DNA of 64,000 nucleotides, from NCBI RefSeq assembly GCF_003264115.1, contig NZ_CP021912.1:2153001-2217000 (forward strand). The letters are read 5' to 3'. This stretch comes from Erythrobacter sp. KY5. GTDB lineage: Bacteria; Pseudomonadota; Alphaproteobacteria; Sphingomonadales; Sphingomonadaceae. The notes beneath the pieces were generated by a model. That model saw only the letters and a list, made by a program, of their open reading frames with translations, was not told the DNA's origin and searched no databases. Below are positions 18,119 through 26,795 of the stretch, in pieces. Position numbers and translations under genes: made by a program. The stretch's first letter is position 1; each line of letters begins with the position of its first letter.

Positions 18119-20083
18119 ATGGGCCAGCAAGTCGAACTCCCTCCCCATTTCTTTCGTCGTCTGTCGAAGGACGTCACGGCAAACACGCTCGTCATATCGG
18201 CGGCCTCGCTCGTGCCGCTTATGGCAATGGTTGGCGGCGGCGTCGATGCAAGCCGATACTACATGGCTGAAACGCGGTTGCAGGCGGCTTGCGATGCAGG
18301 CGCACTGGCCGCACGTCGGTCGATGGCCGACGACAACTTCAGCCGCGATGACAGGGTCAACGGAGAGAACTTCTTCGACGAGAACTATCCGGATGGCACG
18401 TTCGGTCTGGAAGAGCTTGAGCGCAACTTCACAGCGACCGAGTCGGGTCAGGTCAATGGCGCAGCTACAGGTAAGTTGCCCACAGCAATCATGGGACCGT
18501 TCGGTTTCGATGACTTCTCGATCTCGGTGACCTGCGAAGCGGACGTCAATATTTCGAACACCGACGTCCTGTTCGTGGTGGACGTCACCGGCTCCATGAA
18601 CTGCGCGCCTGACAATCCGGGCGGCGGTAACTGCGGCAACAGCGAAGATCCGGGGGCCAAGATCCAGGGCCTGCGCAGCGCCGTCATGACCTTCTATGAC
18701 ACAGTGGAAACTTCGACCTCGCCAAGTGCTCAGGTGCGGTACGGCATGGTGCCATATGCCTCGAACGTGAATGTCGGGGCCTCCCTGATGGCGGCGAACC
18801 CCGCCTGGATGGCACAAGTCCACACGTACCAGTCGCGCCAGGCAAACTTTGAAACAACCAGCGAGTGGGGCAACGAACGTATCGAGATCGTTCGGTACGA
18901 AAACTATGATTATGACGACGAAGAGTATCTGGGCGTCATCCTGGAAGGCGAGGAATACGGCCTGAGCTCCTCGCAATGTGCCGCCTTGCAGCCAGCTGAC
19001 ATCGAGTTCGACGTACGCTCAGATCTTGGCACGCACGAAGGTTCGAGCGGTGAATCAATCAGCGGCGACGAACGTCGCACATTCTATCGCGACGGCAACG
19101 AGACCCTGTGGCGACTTCAGGGTGGTCGCGGATACCGTTCGTCGGACGGGCGGTGTCGCTATGGCTGGCTTGTCTATGAATCGAGAGGGGACGTCTTCTT
19201 CAACGTTGTCGAAGACAGGATCGGCGAGACCGAAACGTTCCAGAACTGGACCTATCAGCCGGTAACCTACAACCTCGCTTCGCTCTATGATGACAACAGC
19301 ATCGCACTGCCGATCGGAACCGACGGTTCGAACCTTAACGTGAGGTGGGACGGTTGTGTCGAGGAAGCCAACACGGTGGCAACCGACGATTTCGATCCGG
19401 TTCCAGAGGATGCGAATGATCTCAAGATCAATCTCACGCCCACCAACGTCAATGAGTTCTGGAAACCGGTATTGCGTGACGCAGTGTGGAAGCGCGAAAA
19501 CGATAGCGGCAATGTGCTCGGCAACCTTACACAGACCGAGGACGAAAACCGTCCCGGCTATACCTGCCCTGATGCTGCATTCCGGCTGACCAACATTTCT
19601 CGCGCCGATCTGCAGAGTTATGTCGATGACCTGACGCCGCGAAGCAGCACCTACCATGACATCGGCATGATCTGGGGTGCCCGGTTTATCTCGCCAAACG
19701 GCATATTCGCCGGCTCCAACGCATCAGCGCCGAACGGCGATGCGATCTCGCGTCACATCGTCTTCATGACGGACGGTCTGCTCTCACCGAACAACGAAAT
19801 CTACAATATGTACGGGGTCGAATGGTGGGATCGCCGCGTCACGGATAACGGCTCAAACGGTCAGGCGAGCGACAGGCATGCAACCCGCTTTCAGGTCGCC
19901 TGCCGTGCAGCGCGACAGGAAAACATCTCGGTCTGGGTGGTCGCTTTCGGCACAACCCTGACCCAGAACCTGATCGACTGCGCAACGCCGGGCCGCGCGT
20001 TCCAGGCTAACGATACCGCCACGCTCGAAGCCCGCTTCGAACAGATCGCCCAGGAAATCGCAGCTTTGAGGCTCACTCAATGA
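18119..20083 (+). CDS. TadG-like pilus assembly protein with von Willebrand factor A domain
   Basis: The 654-residue protein has an N-terminal positively charged segment, one transmembrane helix (LVISAASLVPLMAMVGGGVDASRYY) and the TadE/TadG hallmark AETRLQAACDAGALAARR. A vWA domain follows, with MIDAS residues Asp155 to Ser159 (VVDVTGSMN) and a later FMTDGLLSP. The domain is interrupted by a long acidic insert (about residues 250-460) rich in Tyr/Asp/Glu. TadG proteins are exported components of Flp/tad pili. ATG 18119 follows AAGGA; the open frame upstream to 17927 has no signal. The tadE-like gene overlaps the stop by four bases. Confidence 0.9.
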   Translation: MGQQVELPPHFFRRLSKDVTANTLVISAASLVPLMAMVGGGVDASRYYMAETRLQAACDAGALAARRSMADDNFSRDDRVNGENFFDENYPDGTFGLEELERNFTATESGQVNGAATGKLPTAIMGPFGFDDFSISVTCEADVNISNTDVLFVVDVTGSMNCAPDNPGGGNCGNSEDPGAKIQGLRSAVMTFYDTVETSTSPSAQVRYGMVPYASNVNVGASLMAANPAWMAQVHTYQSRQANFETTSEWGNERIEIVRYENYDYDDEEYLGVILEGEEYGLSSSQCAALQPADIEFDVRSDLGTHEGSSGESISGDERRTFYRDGNETLWRLQGGRGYRSSDGRCRYGWLVYESRGDVFFNVVEDRIGETETFQNWTYQPVTYNLASLYDDNSIALPIGTDGSNLNVRWDGCVEEANTVATDDFDPVPEDANDLKINLTPTNVNEFWKPVLRDAVWKRENDSGNVLGNLTQTEDENRPGYTCPDAAFRLTNISRADLQSYVDDLTPRSSTYHDIGMIWGARFISPNGIFAGSNASAPNGDAISRHIVFMTDGLLSPNNEIYNMYGVEWWDRRVTDNGSNGQASDRHATRFQVACRAARQENISVWVVAFGTTLTQNLIDCATPGRAFQANDTATLEARFEQIAQEIAALRLTQ

Positions 20084-20679
20084 TCCGCAATCATTTCATC
20101 CGCCATCTGCGTGACGATCAGTCGGGTGCGACGTTGACCGAGTTTGGTCTCGTCGCGCCCATCCTGATCATGATGATCATGGGTATTTTCGACCTTGCTC
20201 ACACGCAATACACCACTGCGCTCGTCAATGGCGCTCTGCAGAAAGCGGGCCGTGACCTCACGCTGGAAACCGCCGGCAGTCGTGAGAGCACGATCGACGG
20301 ATATGTGATCTCGCAAATAAACAATGTCGTGCCGTCCACCGCGACAATTCGTCTCGAGAAACTCTCTCACTTCGACTTCGAAGACATCGGTGAGGAAGAG
20401 GACTACGACGACGAAAATCTCAACGGCGTTTGCGACAACAACGAGGTGTTCGTCGACACCAACCGCAACGGTCAGTGGGATGCTGACCGCGGTGAAGAAG
20501 GTATCGGCGGTGCCCGAGATGCAGTGGTTTACACCGCCATCGTGACCTATCCGCGCGTTTTCCCGATGTATGGCCTTGCCGGGCTGCCTCAGGAAGTTGA
20601 ACTGCGTGCCACCACCGTTCTGCGCAACCAGCCTTACGACCAGCAAGATCTGACCGTCGAATCCGGGAATTGTTTCTGA
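20080..20679 (+). CDS. TadE-like pseudopilin with calcium-loop motifs
   Basis: The 199-residue protein has the TadE prepilin-like start: basic residues, then SGATLTEFGLVAPILIMMIMGIFDLA with the conserved Glu after the processing site. Unusually, residues 111-122 fit a complete EF-hand loop (Asp, Asn, Asn, Gly, Asp, Glu at loop positions 1, 3, 5, 6, 9, 12). A second similar loop starts at Asp126 (DTNRNGQWDAD). The pair lies in the exported part and probably binds calcium. Overlaps at both ends (ATGA and TGATG) place it in the middle of a three-gene operon. Confidence 0.88.
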   Translation: MIRNHFIRHLRDDQSGATLTEFGLVAPILIMMIMGIFDLAHTQYTTALVNGALQKAGRDLTLETAGSRESTIDGYVISQINNVVPSTATIRLEKLSHFDFEDIGEEEDYDDENLNGVCDNNEVFVDTNRNGQWDADRGEEGIGGARDAVVYTAIVTYPRVFPMYGLAGLPQEVELRATTVLRNQPYDQQDLTVESGNCF

Positions 20680-21401
20680 TGAACCAGCCAACAAAGAAGC
20701 CCGCCCTAACCTTTGCCCAGAAACTGCGTTCCGTGTGGAAGGACAACTCGGCTGTTGCGATGGTCGAATTCGCATTCTCGGCGCCGATTGTCCTGGGCCT
20801 GGGATTGATGGGCACGGAAACCGCCAATTTCACCATCACGCATATGCAGATCAGCCAGATCGCGATGCAGGTGGCAGATAATGCTTCGCGCGTGGGCGAA
20901 AACGACGTGCTTGTCGCTCGAAAGGTGTTTGAGGATGACATCAACGGCACCCTGGTCGGTGCCGAAAAACTGGGCGCGCGCTACTCGATCTACGAGCAGG
21001 GCCGCATCATCGTCTCGAGCCTTCAGGATAACGAATTGAACGACGGCAACAGTCCGAACGGTCAAACCATTCGCTGGCAACGGTGTCGCGGGGCGAAAGT
21101 CATCGATTCCAAATATGGTGAAGAAGGTGTCGGCGCAGACGACAACAGCTTCCCCGGTATGGGCGGAGGTACGCGCCGTCGTGACAAGATCAAGGCTGAG
21201 CGAGGCACAGCCGTGATCTTCGTCGAGGTCTACTACACCTATGAGGCCCTCACCCCGTTTAAACTCTTTGACGGGACCGAGCTGGAATACACAGCGGCGT
21301 TCAACGTGCGCGACAAGCGAGACATCACGCAGCTTTACAATCGCGACGATCCCGCGCCAGTGGCGTCCTGCGACAGATACTCGGCCGACCGCCCCGTCTA
21401 A
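20679..21401 (+). CDS. TadE-like pseudopilin / pilus assembly protein
   Basis: The 240-residue protein has a TadE-type N-terminus (KDNSAVAMVEFAFSAPIVLGLGLMGTE) and an exported remainder with a Gly-rich stretch. ATG 20679 overlaps the previous stop (TGATG), so it is cotranslated with the two upstream genes; a TTG nine bases earlier is less likely. None of the core tad genes (cpaF/tadA ATPase, rcpC/rcpA, tadB/tadC) lie in the window. The three genes may form a separate minor-pilin set that uses secretion machinery encoded elsewhere. A terminator follows directly. Confidence 0.87.
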   Translation: MNQPTKKPALTFAQKLRSVWKDNSAVAMVEFAFSAPIVLGLGLMGTETANFTITHMQISQIAMQVADNASRVGENDVLVARKVFEDDINGTLVGAEKLGARYSIYEQGRIIVSSLQDNELNDGNSPNGQTIRWQRCRGAKVIDSKYGEEGVGADDNSFPGMGGGTRRRDKIKAERGTAVIFVEVYYTYEALTPFKLFDGTELEYTAAFNVRDKRDITQLYNRDDPAPVASCDRYSADRPV

Positions 21402-21407
21402 GTGAGA

Positions 21408-21428
21408 GAGGGCGCTCGGAGCGCCCTC
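21408..21428. terminator. Hairpin terminator between tadE-like and pdhB genes
   Basis: GAGGGCGCTC / GAGCGCCCTC is a ten-base perfect inverted repeat separated by one base (the tip will open to a small loop). It lies seven bases after the tadE-like stop and just before the end of the convergent pdhB. The T run after it is weak (ATTTGTT). Confidence 0.7.
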
Positions 21429-21439
21429 CCCATTTGTTC

Positions 21440-22831
21440 TCAGACGTAGTAAACTTTCTTGACCGCCTCGACGATGCGCGGGGCGTCGATCAGGGCAAGC
21501 TTTTCAAGGTTTGCTGCGTAAGGCAGCGGCACGTCTTCGTTGCAGACCCGCAGGACTGGCGCGTCCAGATCGTCGAACCCTTCCTCCATGCAGATCGCGA
21601 TGATTTCGCTGGCGATTGAACAGGTCGGCCAGCCCTCTTCGGCGACGACCAGTCGGTTCGTTTTGGCGAGCGATTTGAGCACTGTTTCCTTGTCGAGCGG
21701 ACGCAAAGTACGAAGGTCGATGACCTCGGCGTCAATGCCCTGCCCGGCCAGTTCTTCCGCCGCTTCAAGCGCCAGCCCTACTCCGATCGAGTAAGTGACG
21801 ATGGTCGCATCCTTCCCTTCGCGCACAATCCGCGCCTTGCCAATCGGCAGGACATGATCGTCGAGATCCGGGACCTCGAAAGAGCGCCCGTAAACAAGCT
21901 CGTTCTCAAGGAAGACTACCGGGTCCTCCGAACGGATCGCAGCCTTCATCAGGCCCTTTGCGTCTGAGCTGTCATAAGGAGCGATGACAATCAGGCCGGG
22001 AACGCTCGCGTACCATGGACCGTAATTCTGCGAGTGCTGCGCGCCCACGCGGCTTGCGGCACCATTAGGGCCGCGAAACACGACCGGGCAACGCATCTGG
22101 CCGCCTGACATGTAGTTGGTCTTGGCCGCCGAGTTCACGATGTGGTCGATGGCCTGCATCGCGAAGTTGAAAGTCATGAACTCGACGATGGGTTTGAGGC
22201 CACCCATCGCGGCGCCCGAACCGATACCGGCAAAACCATATTCGGTAATCGGAGTGTCGATAACGCGCTTGGGCCCGAACTCGTCGAGGAGGCCCTGCGT
22301 GACCTTGTAGGCACCCTGATACTCGGCGACTTCCTCACCCATCACGAACACGCGTTTATCAGCGCGCATTTCCTCTGCCATCGCATCGCGCAACGCCTCG
22401 CGCACTGTGATCGATGTGAAGCTTGTGCCTTCAGGTATCTCGGGATCGTTGGCGCGCGGTGTAGCCTTGGGCGCCTCGATCCCGCCGGGCTCATTGCGAC
22501 CCTCGTCCTTGCCTTCGCCCGGAACATCGTCAACGGGCGCGCTTTCAGCTGCTGGTTCGGCCGGCGCTTCAGCATCGCCAGCATCCTCGCCCTCACCTGT
22601 CATCATCGCGATGACAGTGCCGACAGCGACATTCTCGGTGCCTTCATCGACAAGGATCTTGGCAAGCACGCCTTCGTCGATGGCTTCGAATTCCATCGTC
22701 GCCTTGTCTGTCTCGATTTCGGCAATGATATCGCCGGGCTCAATCGTATCGCCTTCGGACTTCAGCCACCTGGCAAGCGTCCCTTCTTCCATCGTGGGAG
22801 AAAGCGCGGGCATTTTAAGTTCGATAGCCAT
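21440..22831 (-). CDS. pdhB: Pyruvate dehydrogenase E1 component, beta subunit with N-terminal lipoyl domain
   Basis: The 463-residue protein starts with a lipoyl domain ([22 protein letters not shown]; lipoylated Lys43 in ETDKATME). An Ala/Pro/Glu-rich linker to about residue 125 leads to the transketolase-like E1 beta core with [30 protein letters not shown] and [16 protein letters not shown] lipoyl domain on E1 beta is characteristic of alphaproteobacterial and some other pyruvate dehydrogenases. The gene starts three bases after pdhA. The E2 gene is not in the window. Confidence 0.96.
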   Translation of the reverse strand: MAIELKMPALSPTMEEGTLARWLKSEGDTIEPGDIIAEIETDKATMEFEAIDEGVLAKILVDEGTENVAVGTVIAMMTGEGEDAGDAEAPAEPAAESAPVDDVPGEGKDEGRNEPGGIEAPKATPRANDPEIPEGTSFTSITVREALRDAMAEEMRADKRVFVMGEEVAEYQGAYKVTQGLLDEFGPKRVIDTPITEYGFAGIGSGAAMGGLKPIVEFMTFNFAMQAIDHIVNSAAKTNYMSGGQMRCPVVFRGPNGAASRVGAQHSQNYGPWYASVPGLIVIAPYDSSDAKGLMKAAIRSEDPVVFLENELVYGRSFEVPDLDDHVLPIGKARIVREGKDATIVTYSIGVGLALEAAEELAGQGIDAEVIDLRTLRPLDKETVLKSLAKTNRLVVAEEGWPTCSIASEIIAICMEEGFDDLDAPVLRVCNEDVPLPYAANLEKLALIDAPRIVEAVKKVYYV

Positions 22832-22834
22832 GGA

Positions 22835-23935
22835 TCAATACTCCTCCACCAAGACATCGGTGTAGAGTTCTTCCGGTGCAGGCTCTGGCGAACTTTCTGC
22901 AAAATCAGCCGCTTGCGTCACAACCTTGCGAATGTCCTTGTCAATTGCCTTGAGGTCTTCTTCGGCATGGCCGCCCTCGATAAGGGATTTTTTCAACCGT
23001 TCGATCGGGTCATGATGGTCGCGCTGCTCCTGCACCTCTTCTCGGGTGCGATACTTAGCCGGATCAGACATCGAGTGTCCGCGATAGCGGTAGGTGTTGC
23101 ACTCCATCAGGACCGGGCCCTTGCCTTCGCGCACGTGCTTGAAAGCCACTTCGGCAGCGGCCCGCACTTCAAGAACGTCCATTCCGTTCACTTCCATTCC
23201 GGGAATGCGGAAGGCGGTGCCGCGGCGATAGAAGCGCGTTTCGGCGGAGGAACGCTTGGTCGCGGTGCCCATGGCATATTGGTTGTCTTCGACCACGAAA
23301 ACGATCGGCAGGTTCCACAGGGCGGCCATGTTGAAGGTTTCATAGACCTGACCCTGGTTCGCGGCGCCATCGCCAAAATAGGCGAGGCACAGACCGCCAT
23401 CTTCATTGTACTGGTGCGCAAGTGCCAGTCCGCCGCCAAGCGCGACCTGAGCGCCAACGATACCGTGACCGCCGTAGAACTTATGCTCGGTCGAGAACAT
23501 GTGCATCGACCCGCCCTTGCCTTTCGAAATGCCCGCTTCGCGCCCGGTCAGTTCGGCCATGATAACCTTGGGATCGATACCGTAAGCAAGCATGTGACCA
23601 TGATCGCGATAGCCGGTGATCACGCTGTCGCGGTCGTTATCAAGCGCCGATTGCAGGCCAATCGCGACGGCTTCCTGACCGATGTAGAGATGGCAGAAGC
23701 CGCCAATGAGGCCGAGACCATAGAGCTGGCCTGCCTTCTCCTCGAACCGGCGGATCAGCAGCATCTGGCGATAGAATTCGAGCAACTGCTCGTCGGTCGC
23801 CGCGTAGCTCTTCGCCGCTTCGAATTCTTCCTGGAGAGAGTGGAGAATGAAGTCCGGATCTTCGGACGGAGCGAGCGTTTCAGGCGCTGCGGCTTTTTTC
23901 GCAACAGGCTTCTTAGCGGCGGGTTTCTTGGCCAA
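22835..23935 (-). CDS. pdhA: Pyruvate dehydrogenase E1 component, alpha subunit
   Basis: The 366-residue thiamine-diphosphate subunit of E1. The ThDP/magnesium motif begins at GDGAANQGQVYETFN and ends at ...EDNQYAMGT; RGHSMSDPAKYR is the phosphorylation-loop region of the family. The N-terminus is a Lys/Ala-Pro-rich tail (AKKPAAKKPVAKKAA), which may contact other complex subunits. It lies immediately upstream of pdhB, and an ftsB-like gene precedes it on the same strand, the usual alphaproteobacterial order. Confidence 0.96.
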   Translation of the reverse strand: MAKKPAAKKPVAKKAAAPETLAPSEDPDFILHSLQEEFEAAKSYAATDEQLLEFYRQMLLIRRFEEKAGQLYGLGLIGGFCHLYIGQEAVAIGLQSALDNDRDSVITGYRDHGHMLAYGIDPKVIMAELTGREAGISKGKGGSMHMFSTEHKFYGGHGIVGAQVALGGGLALAHQYNEDGGLCLAYFGDGAANQGQVYETFNMAALWNLPIVFVVEDNQYAMGTATKRSSAETRFYRRGTAFRIPGMEVNGMDVLEVRAAAEVAFKHVREGKGPVLMECNTYRYRGHSMSDPAKYRTREEVQEQRDHHDPIERLKKSLIEGGHAEEDLKAIDKDIRKVVTQAADFAESSPEPAPEELYTDVLVEEY

Positions 23936-24116
23936 GTGTGATCCCTTCCCTCACTTGCTGCACGCTCAAAGTAGACCATGATGCGCGCTTCTGGTGTTGA
24001 AGCGTTCCTATAGGCACCGCTTCTGGCCTTACGCAACGTAAGTCAGCCTAAACCGACGAGAAAACACCGATGTGGTTAGATTTGCAATTTTCAGAAACCG
24101 GGGAGGTCCGAGAGAG

Positions 24117-24416
24117 CTACTCGTCTTCGAGAGTGATGACGATCTCGTCCGGGTGGATCACCCCCAGATCCTCACGCACCAGCTCGCTAACGAGGTCGGG
24201 ATCAGCCCCTTCGGGATCAAGCAGTTCAACGCGGTTCTTGAGTGCGTCTCGCTTTTCCTTGAGCATGGCGATGCGGACTTCGCGCTGTTCGAGCACTTCG
24301 CCATTTTCTGCCCACGCAAGCAGCCCCGTCGGTCCCGCGATCGCAGATACGGTCAGGACGACAAGAAGCACGAGCGCGAGGCCCTGCTTGATATGTTCCT
24401 GTGGCGGTCTGCGCAT
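24117..24416 (-). CDS. FtsB/DivIC-family septum formation initiator
   Basis: The 99-residue single-pass membrane protein has a short cytoplasmic start, a membrane helix (LALVLLVVLTVSAIAG) and a periplasmic coiled coil (VLEQREVRIAMLKEKRDALKNRVELL), followed by the family's DPDLVSELVREDLGVIHPDEIV. FtsB works with FtsL and FtsQ to activate septal peptidoglycan synthesis. Position upstream of pdhA agrees with FtsB-like genes in related bacteria. Confidence 0.9.
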   Translation of the reverse strand: MRRPPQEHIKQGLALVLLVVLTVSAIAGPTGLLAWAENGEVLEQREVRIAMLKEKRDALKNRVELLDPEGADPDLVSELVREDLGVIHPDEIVITLEDE

Positions 24417-24545
24417 TATCCCAAGTCCCTCGATCCGCTGTCCACAGAATCATAGTTAATCGCAGACCGCAAGAGAAATGCGCTCTAGGCCACTCAAATC
24501 AGGTGAGAACGAGTCAGAATTGACACGTAGGTACGCTTACGCTGA

Positions 24546-25718
24546 CTAATACGAGCGCGGCAGTCCCAATACGTGTTCGGCGAGATAGGACAAGATCAGA
24601 TTCGTCGAGATCGGGGCCACGGTGTAAAGGCGTGCCTCGCGGAATTTGCGCTCAACATCATATTCCTCAGCGAAGCCGAAGCCACCAAAGGTTTGCACGC
24701 ACATGTCCGCCGCCGCCCAGCTGGCTTCGGAAGCGAGCAGCTTTGCCATATTGGCTTCCGCTCCGGGATTGCCGCCTTCATCATAGACATGGGCCGCATG
24801 GTGGACCATCAGCTCCGCAGCGCGCATCTGCGCGTAACAGCGTGCGATTGGGAACTGGACTCCCTGATTTTGTCCGATGGGTCGCGCGAAGACGTTGCGG
24901 TCGCCCGCGTAGTTCTTTGCTTGTTCGATGAACCACTTGGCATCCCCGATGCATTCAGCAGCGATCAGGATGCGTTCGGCGTTCATGCCGGAAAGGATGT
25001 AGCGAAAACCCTTCCCCTCCTCGCCGACTAGGGCACTCGCCGGGATGCGCAGGTCATCGAAGAACACTTCGCAGGAAGAGTGGTTCATCATCGTGCGGAT
25101 CGGCTTGATGCTCATTCCATTTTTGAGCGCGTCCTGCATGTTGACGAGAAAGATCGAGAGGCCCTCGGTCTTCTTTTCGACCTGTTCGCGCGGCGTGGAG
25201 CGCGCAAGAAGCAGCATGAGGTCGGAATGCTCAGCGCGGCTGGTCCATATCTTCTGACCCGAGATGACGTATTCATCGCCATCAAGAACGGCGCGCGTCT
25301 TTAAGCTCAGAGTATCTGTACCGCTGGTCGGTTCGGAAACCCCGAAAGCCTGAAGCCGCAATTCGCCGCGCGCGATCCTCGGCAGATACTCTGACTTCTG
25401 CTCGTCCGACCCGTATTTGAGCAGAGTGTTCATGATGTACATCTGCGCGTGGGCCGAAGACCCGTTGCAGCCGGTCGCCTGAATTTCCTCCATAATGACT
25501 GCGGCCGCATCGAGCGACAGGCCGCTGCCACCAAACTCTTCAGGGATGAGGGCGGCGAGAAAACCCGCCTTTGTGAGCGCATCGACGAATTCGCCGGGAT
25601 ATTCACGCGAGGCATCCTTTGCCCGCCAGTATTCTCCGGGAAAACCATCACACAAGGCGCGTACAGCACGGCGGATCTCGGAAAGCTCTTCGCTTTCATT
25701 CGTCATCGGCATCGTCAT
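24546..25718 (-). CDS. Acyl-CoA dehydrogenase
   Basis: FAD-dependent oxidation of an acyl-CoA to the 2-enoyl-CoA. The 390-residue protein has the three-domain plan: helical N-terminus (FLAALIPEEFGGSGL), the FAD-binding strand region FGVSEPTSGTDTLSLKTRA with SGQKIWTSRAEHSD, and a helical C-terminus with QTFGGFGFAEEYDVERKFREARL. The exact catalytic Glu and chain-length preference cannot be fixed by eye. ATG 25718 follows AAGGCAGG; ATG codons at 25712 and 25706 are alternatives. It is divergent from the mscS-type gene. Confidence 0.92.
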   Translation of the reverse strand: MTMPMTNESEELSEIRRAVRALCDGFPGEYWRAKDASREYPGEFVDALTKAGFLAALIPEEFGGSGLSLDAAAVIMEEIQATGCNGSSAHAQMYIMNTLLKYGSDEQKSEYLPRIARGELRLQAFGVSEPTSGTDTLSLKTRAVLDGDEYVISGQKIWTSRAEHSDLMLLLARSTPREQVEKKTEGLSIFLVNMQDALKNGMSIKPIRTMMNHSSCEVFFDDLRIPASALVGEEGKGFRYILSGMNAERILIAAECIGDAKWFIEQAKNYAGDRNVFARPIGQNQGVQFPIARCYAQMRAAELMVHHAAHVYDEGGNPGAEANMAKLLASEASWAAADMCVQTFGGFGFAEEYDVERKFREARLYTVAPISTNLILSYLAEHVLGLPRSY

Positions 25719-25785
25719 TGGCCTGCCTTGCCTTCGAGTGCGCGCCGCGTCCAGAAATTGTGTGGTGTCTGCCCCCTACAGCTAA

Positions 25786-25811
25786 GGAACAATTCAACAG
25801 GTCCGTTCGTT
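25786..25811 (+). promoter_or_regulatory. Sigma-EcfG-type general stress promoter of the MscS gene
   Basis: GGAAC (25786-25790), a 17-base spacer and CGTT (25808-25811) match exactly the alphaproteobacterial EcfG consensus GGAAC-N16/17-CGTT. The -10 element lies 32 bases before the ATG at 25844, a normal distance for a short leader. Confidence 0.75.
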
Positions 25812-25843
25812 TGTCGGCTAACAGAGTTACCAGACGGGGAAAT

Positions 25844-26716
25844 ATGCTTACCACTTTGATGGACCAACTGAACGAGATGGGCACGGAATTCGTGCGCTTG
25901 CTGCCTTCGCTTGGTATCGCGCTCGTGATCGTCGTCATCACCGCGATCATCGCGGGTTTTGCAACAACGATTGCAGACAAGATCACGGGCAAGACGGACC
26001 TGCGGCCTTCGCTGCGCCAGTTGATCGAAACCCTCGTCAAGCTGGCCGTTTGGATCATCGGACTGCTCGTCGCGATGATCGTGATTTTTCCCGGCCTGAC
26101 CGTCGGTAGCCTGATCGCCGGGCTCGGCATCGGCGCAGTTGCGATCGGCTTTGCGTTTCAGGACATCTTCGAAAACTTCCTCGCAGGCGTGCTCATCATG
26201 GTGCGCGAGAAAATGCGCATCGGCGACGTGATTGAGTGCGAAGGCATGATGGGCAAGGTCGAACATATCACCTTGCGCGAGACGCACATCCGTAAGCTCA
26301 GTGGCGAAGTCACCGTCGTGCCCAATTCTATCCTGTTCAAGAACCCGGTCGAAATCCTCACCGACAAGGAACAGCGCCGCCACGATGTCGTGATCGGCGT
26401 ATCGTACGACACTGATCTGGACGAAGCCGCCGAAGTGATCCGCAAAGCGGTCACCGGCGTTTCGGAGGTGGATGAAGCCAGGGGCATCGACATTTTCGCG
26501 CAGGAATTCAATTCGTCCTCGGTCGATTTCCTGGTGCGCTGGTGGTCGGGATCAACCCCGCGCGCTGGCTGGGAATCGAAAGACAAGGTCGTGCGCGCGA
26601 TCAAGCGTTCGCTTGACGATGCCGGGATCGAGATCCCCTTCCCCTACATCACCCACACCTTCAAGGAGAAGGTGCCGATGGGAGAGAGTCCGGGCGAGCC
26701 GAGCACGGGGAGCTAA
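25844..26716 (+). CDS. MscS-family small-conductance mechanosensitive channel
   Basis: The 290-residue inner-membrane channel releases solutes on hypo-osmotic shock. It has three membrane helices, with the pore helix region GLTVGSLIAGLGIGAVAIGFAFQDIFENFLAGVLI, followed by the beta domain RIGDVIECEGMMGKVEHITLRETHIRKLSGEVTVVPNS and an alpha/beta C-terminus. ATG 25844 has GGGGA upstream. The frame is open to 25619, but that part overlaps the divergent acyl-CoA dehydrogenase gene and is polar. An EcfG promoter precedes it, tying the channel to the general stress response. Confidence 0.94.
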   Translation: MLTTLMDQLNEMGTEFVRLLPSLGIALVIVVITAIIAGFATTIADKITGKTDLRPSLRQLIETLVKLAVWIIGLLVAMIVIFPGLTVGSLIAGLGIGAVAIGFAFQDIFENFLAGVLIMVREKMRIGDVIECEGMMGKVEHITLRETHIRKLSGEVTVVPNSILFKNPVEILTDKEQRRHDVVIGVSYDTDLDEAAEVIRKAVTGVSEVDEARGIDIFAQEFNSSSVDFLVRWWSGSTPRAGWESKDKVVRAIKRSLDDAGIEIPFPYITHTFKEKVPMGESPGEPSTGS

Positions 26717-26795
26717 GTTCACACCGTTTGATGAAGCGGGTTGGGATTGGGTCTTTTCGTGCTACTGACCTTCGCAACAGCGAAGGAGAACACCC

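Noticed and set aside
22142..23941. A 599-codon open frame on the plus strand
   Set aside because: It lies antisense to pdhB and pdhA, which have full catalytic motifs. It is a product of high-G+C codon use, with no domain signature of its own.
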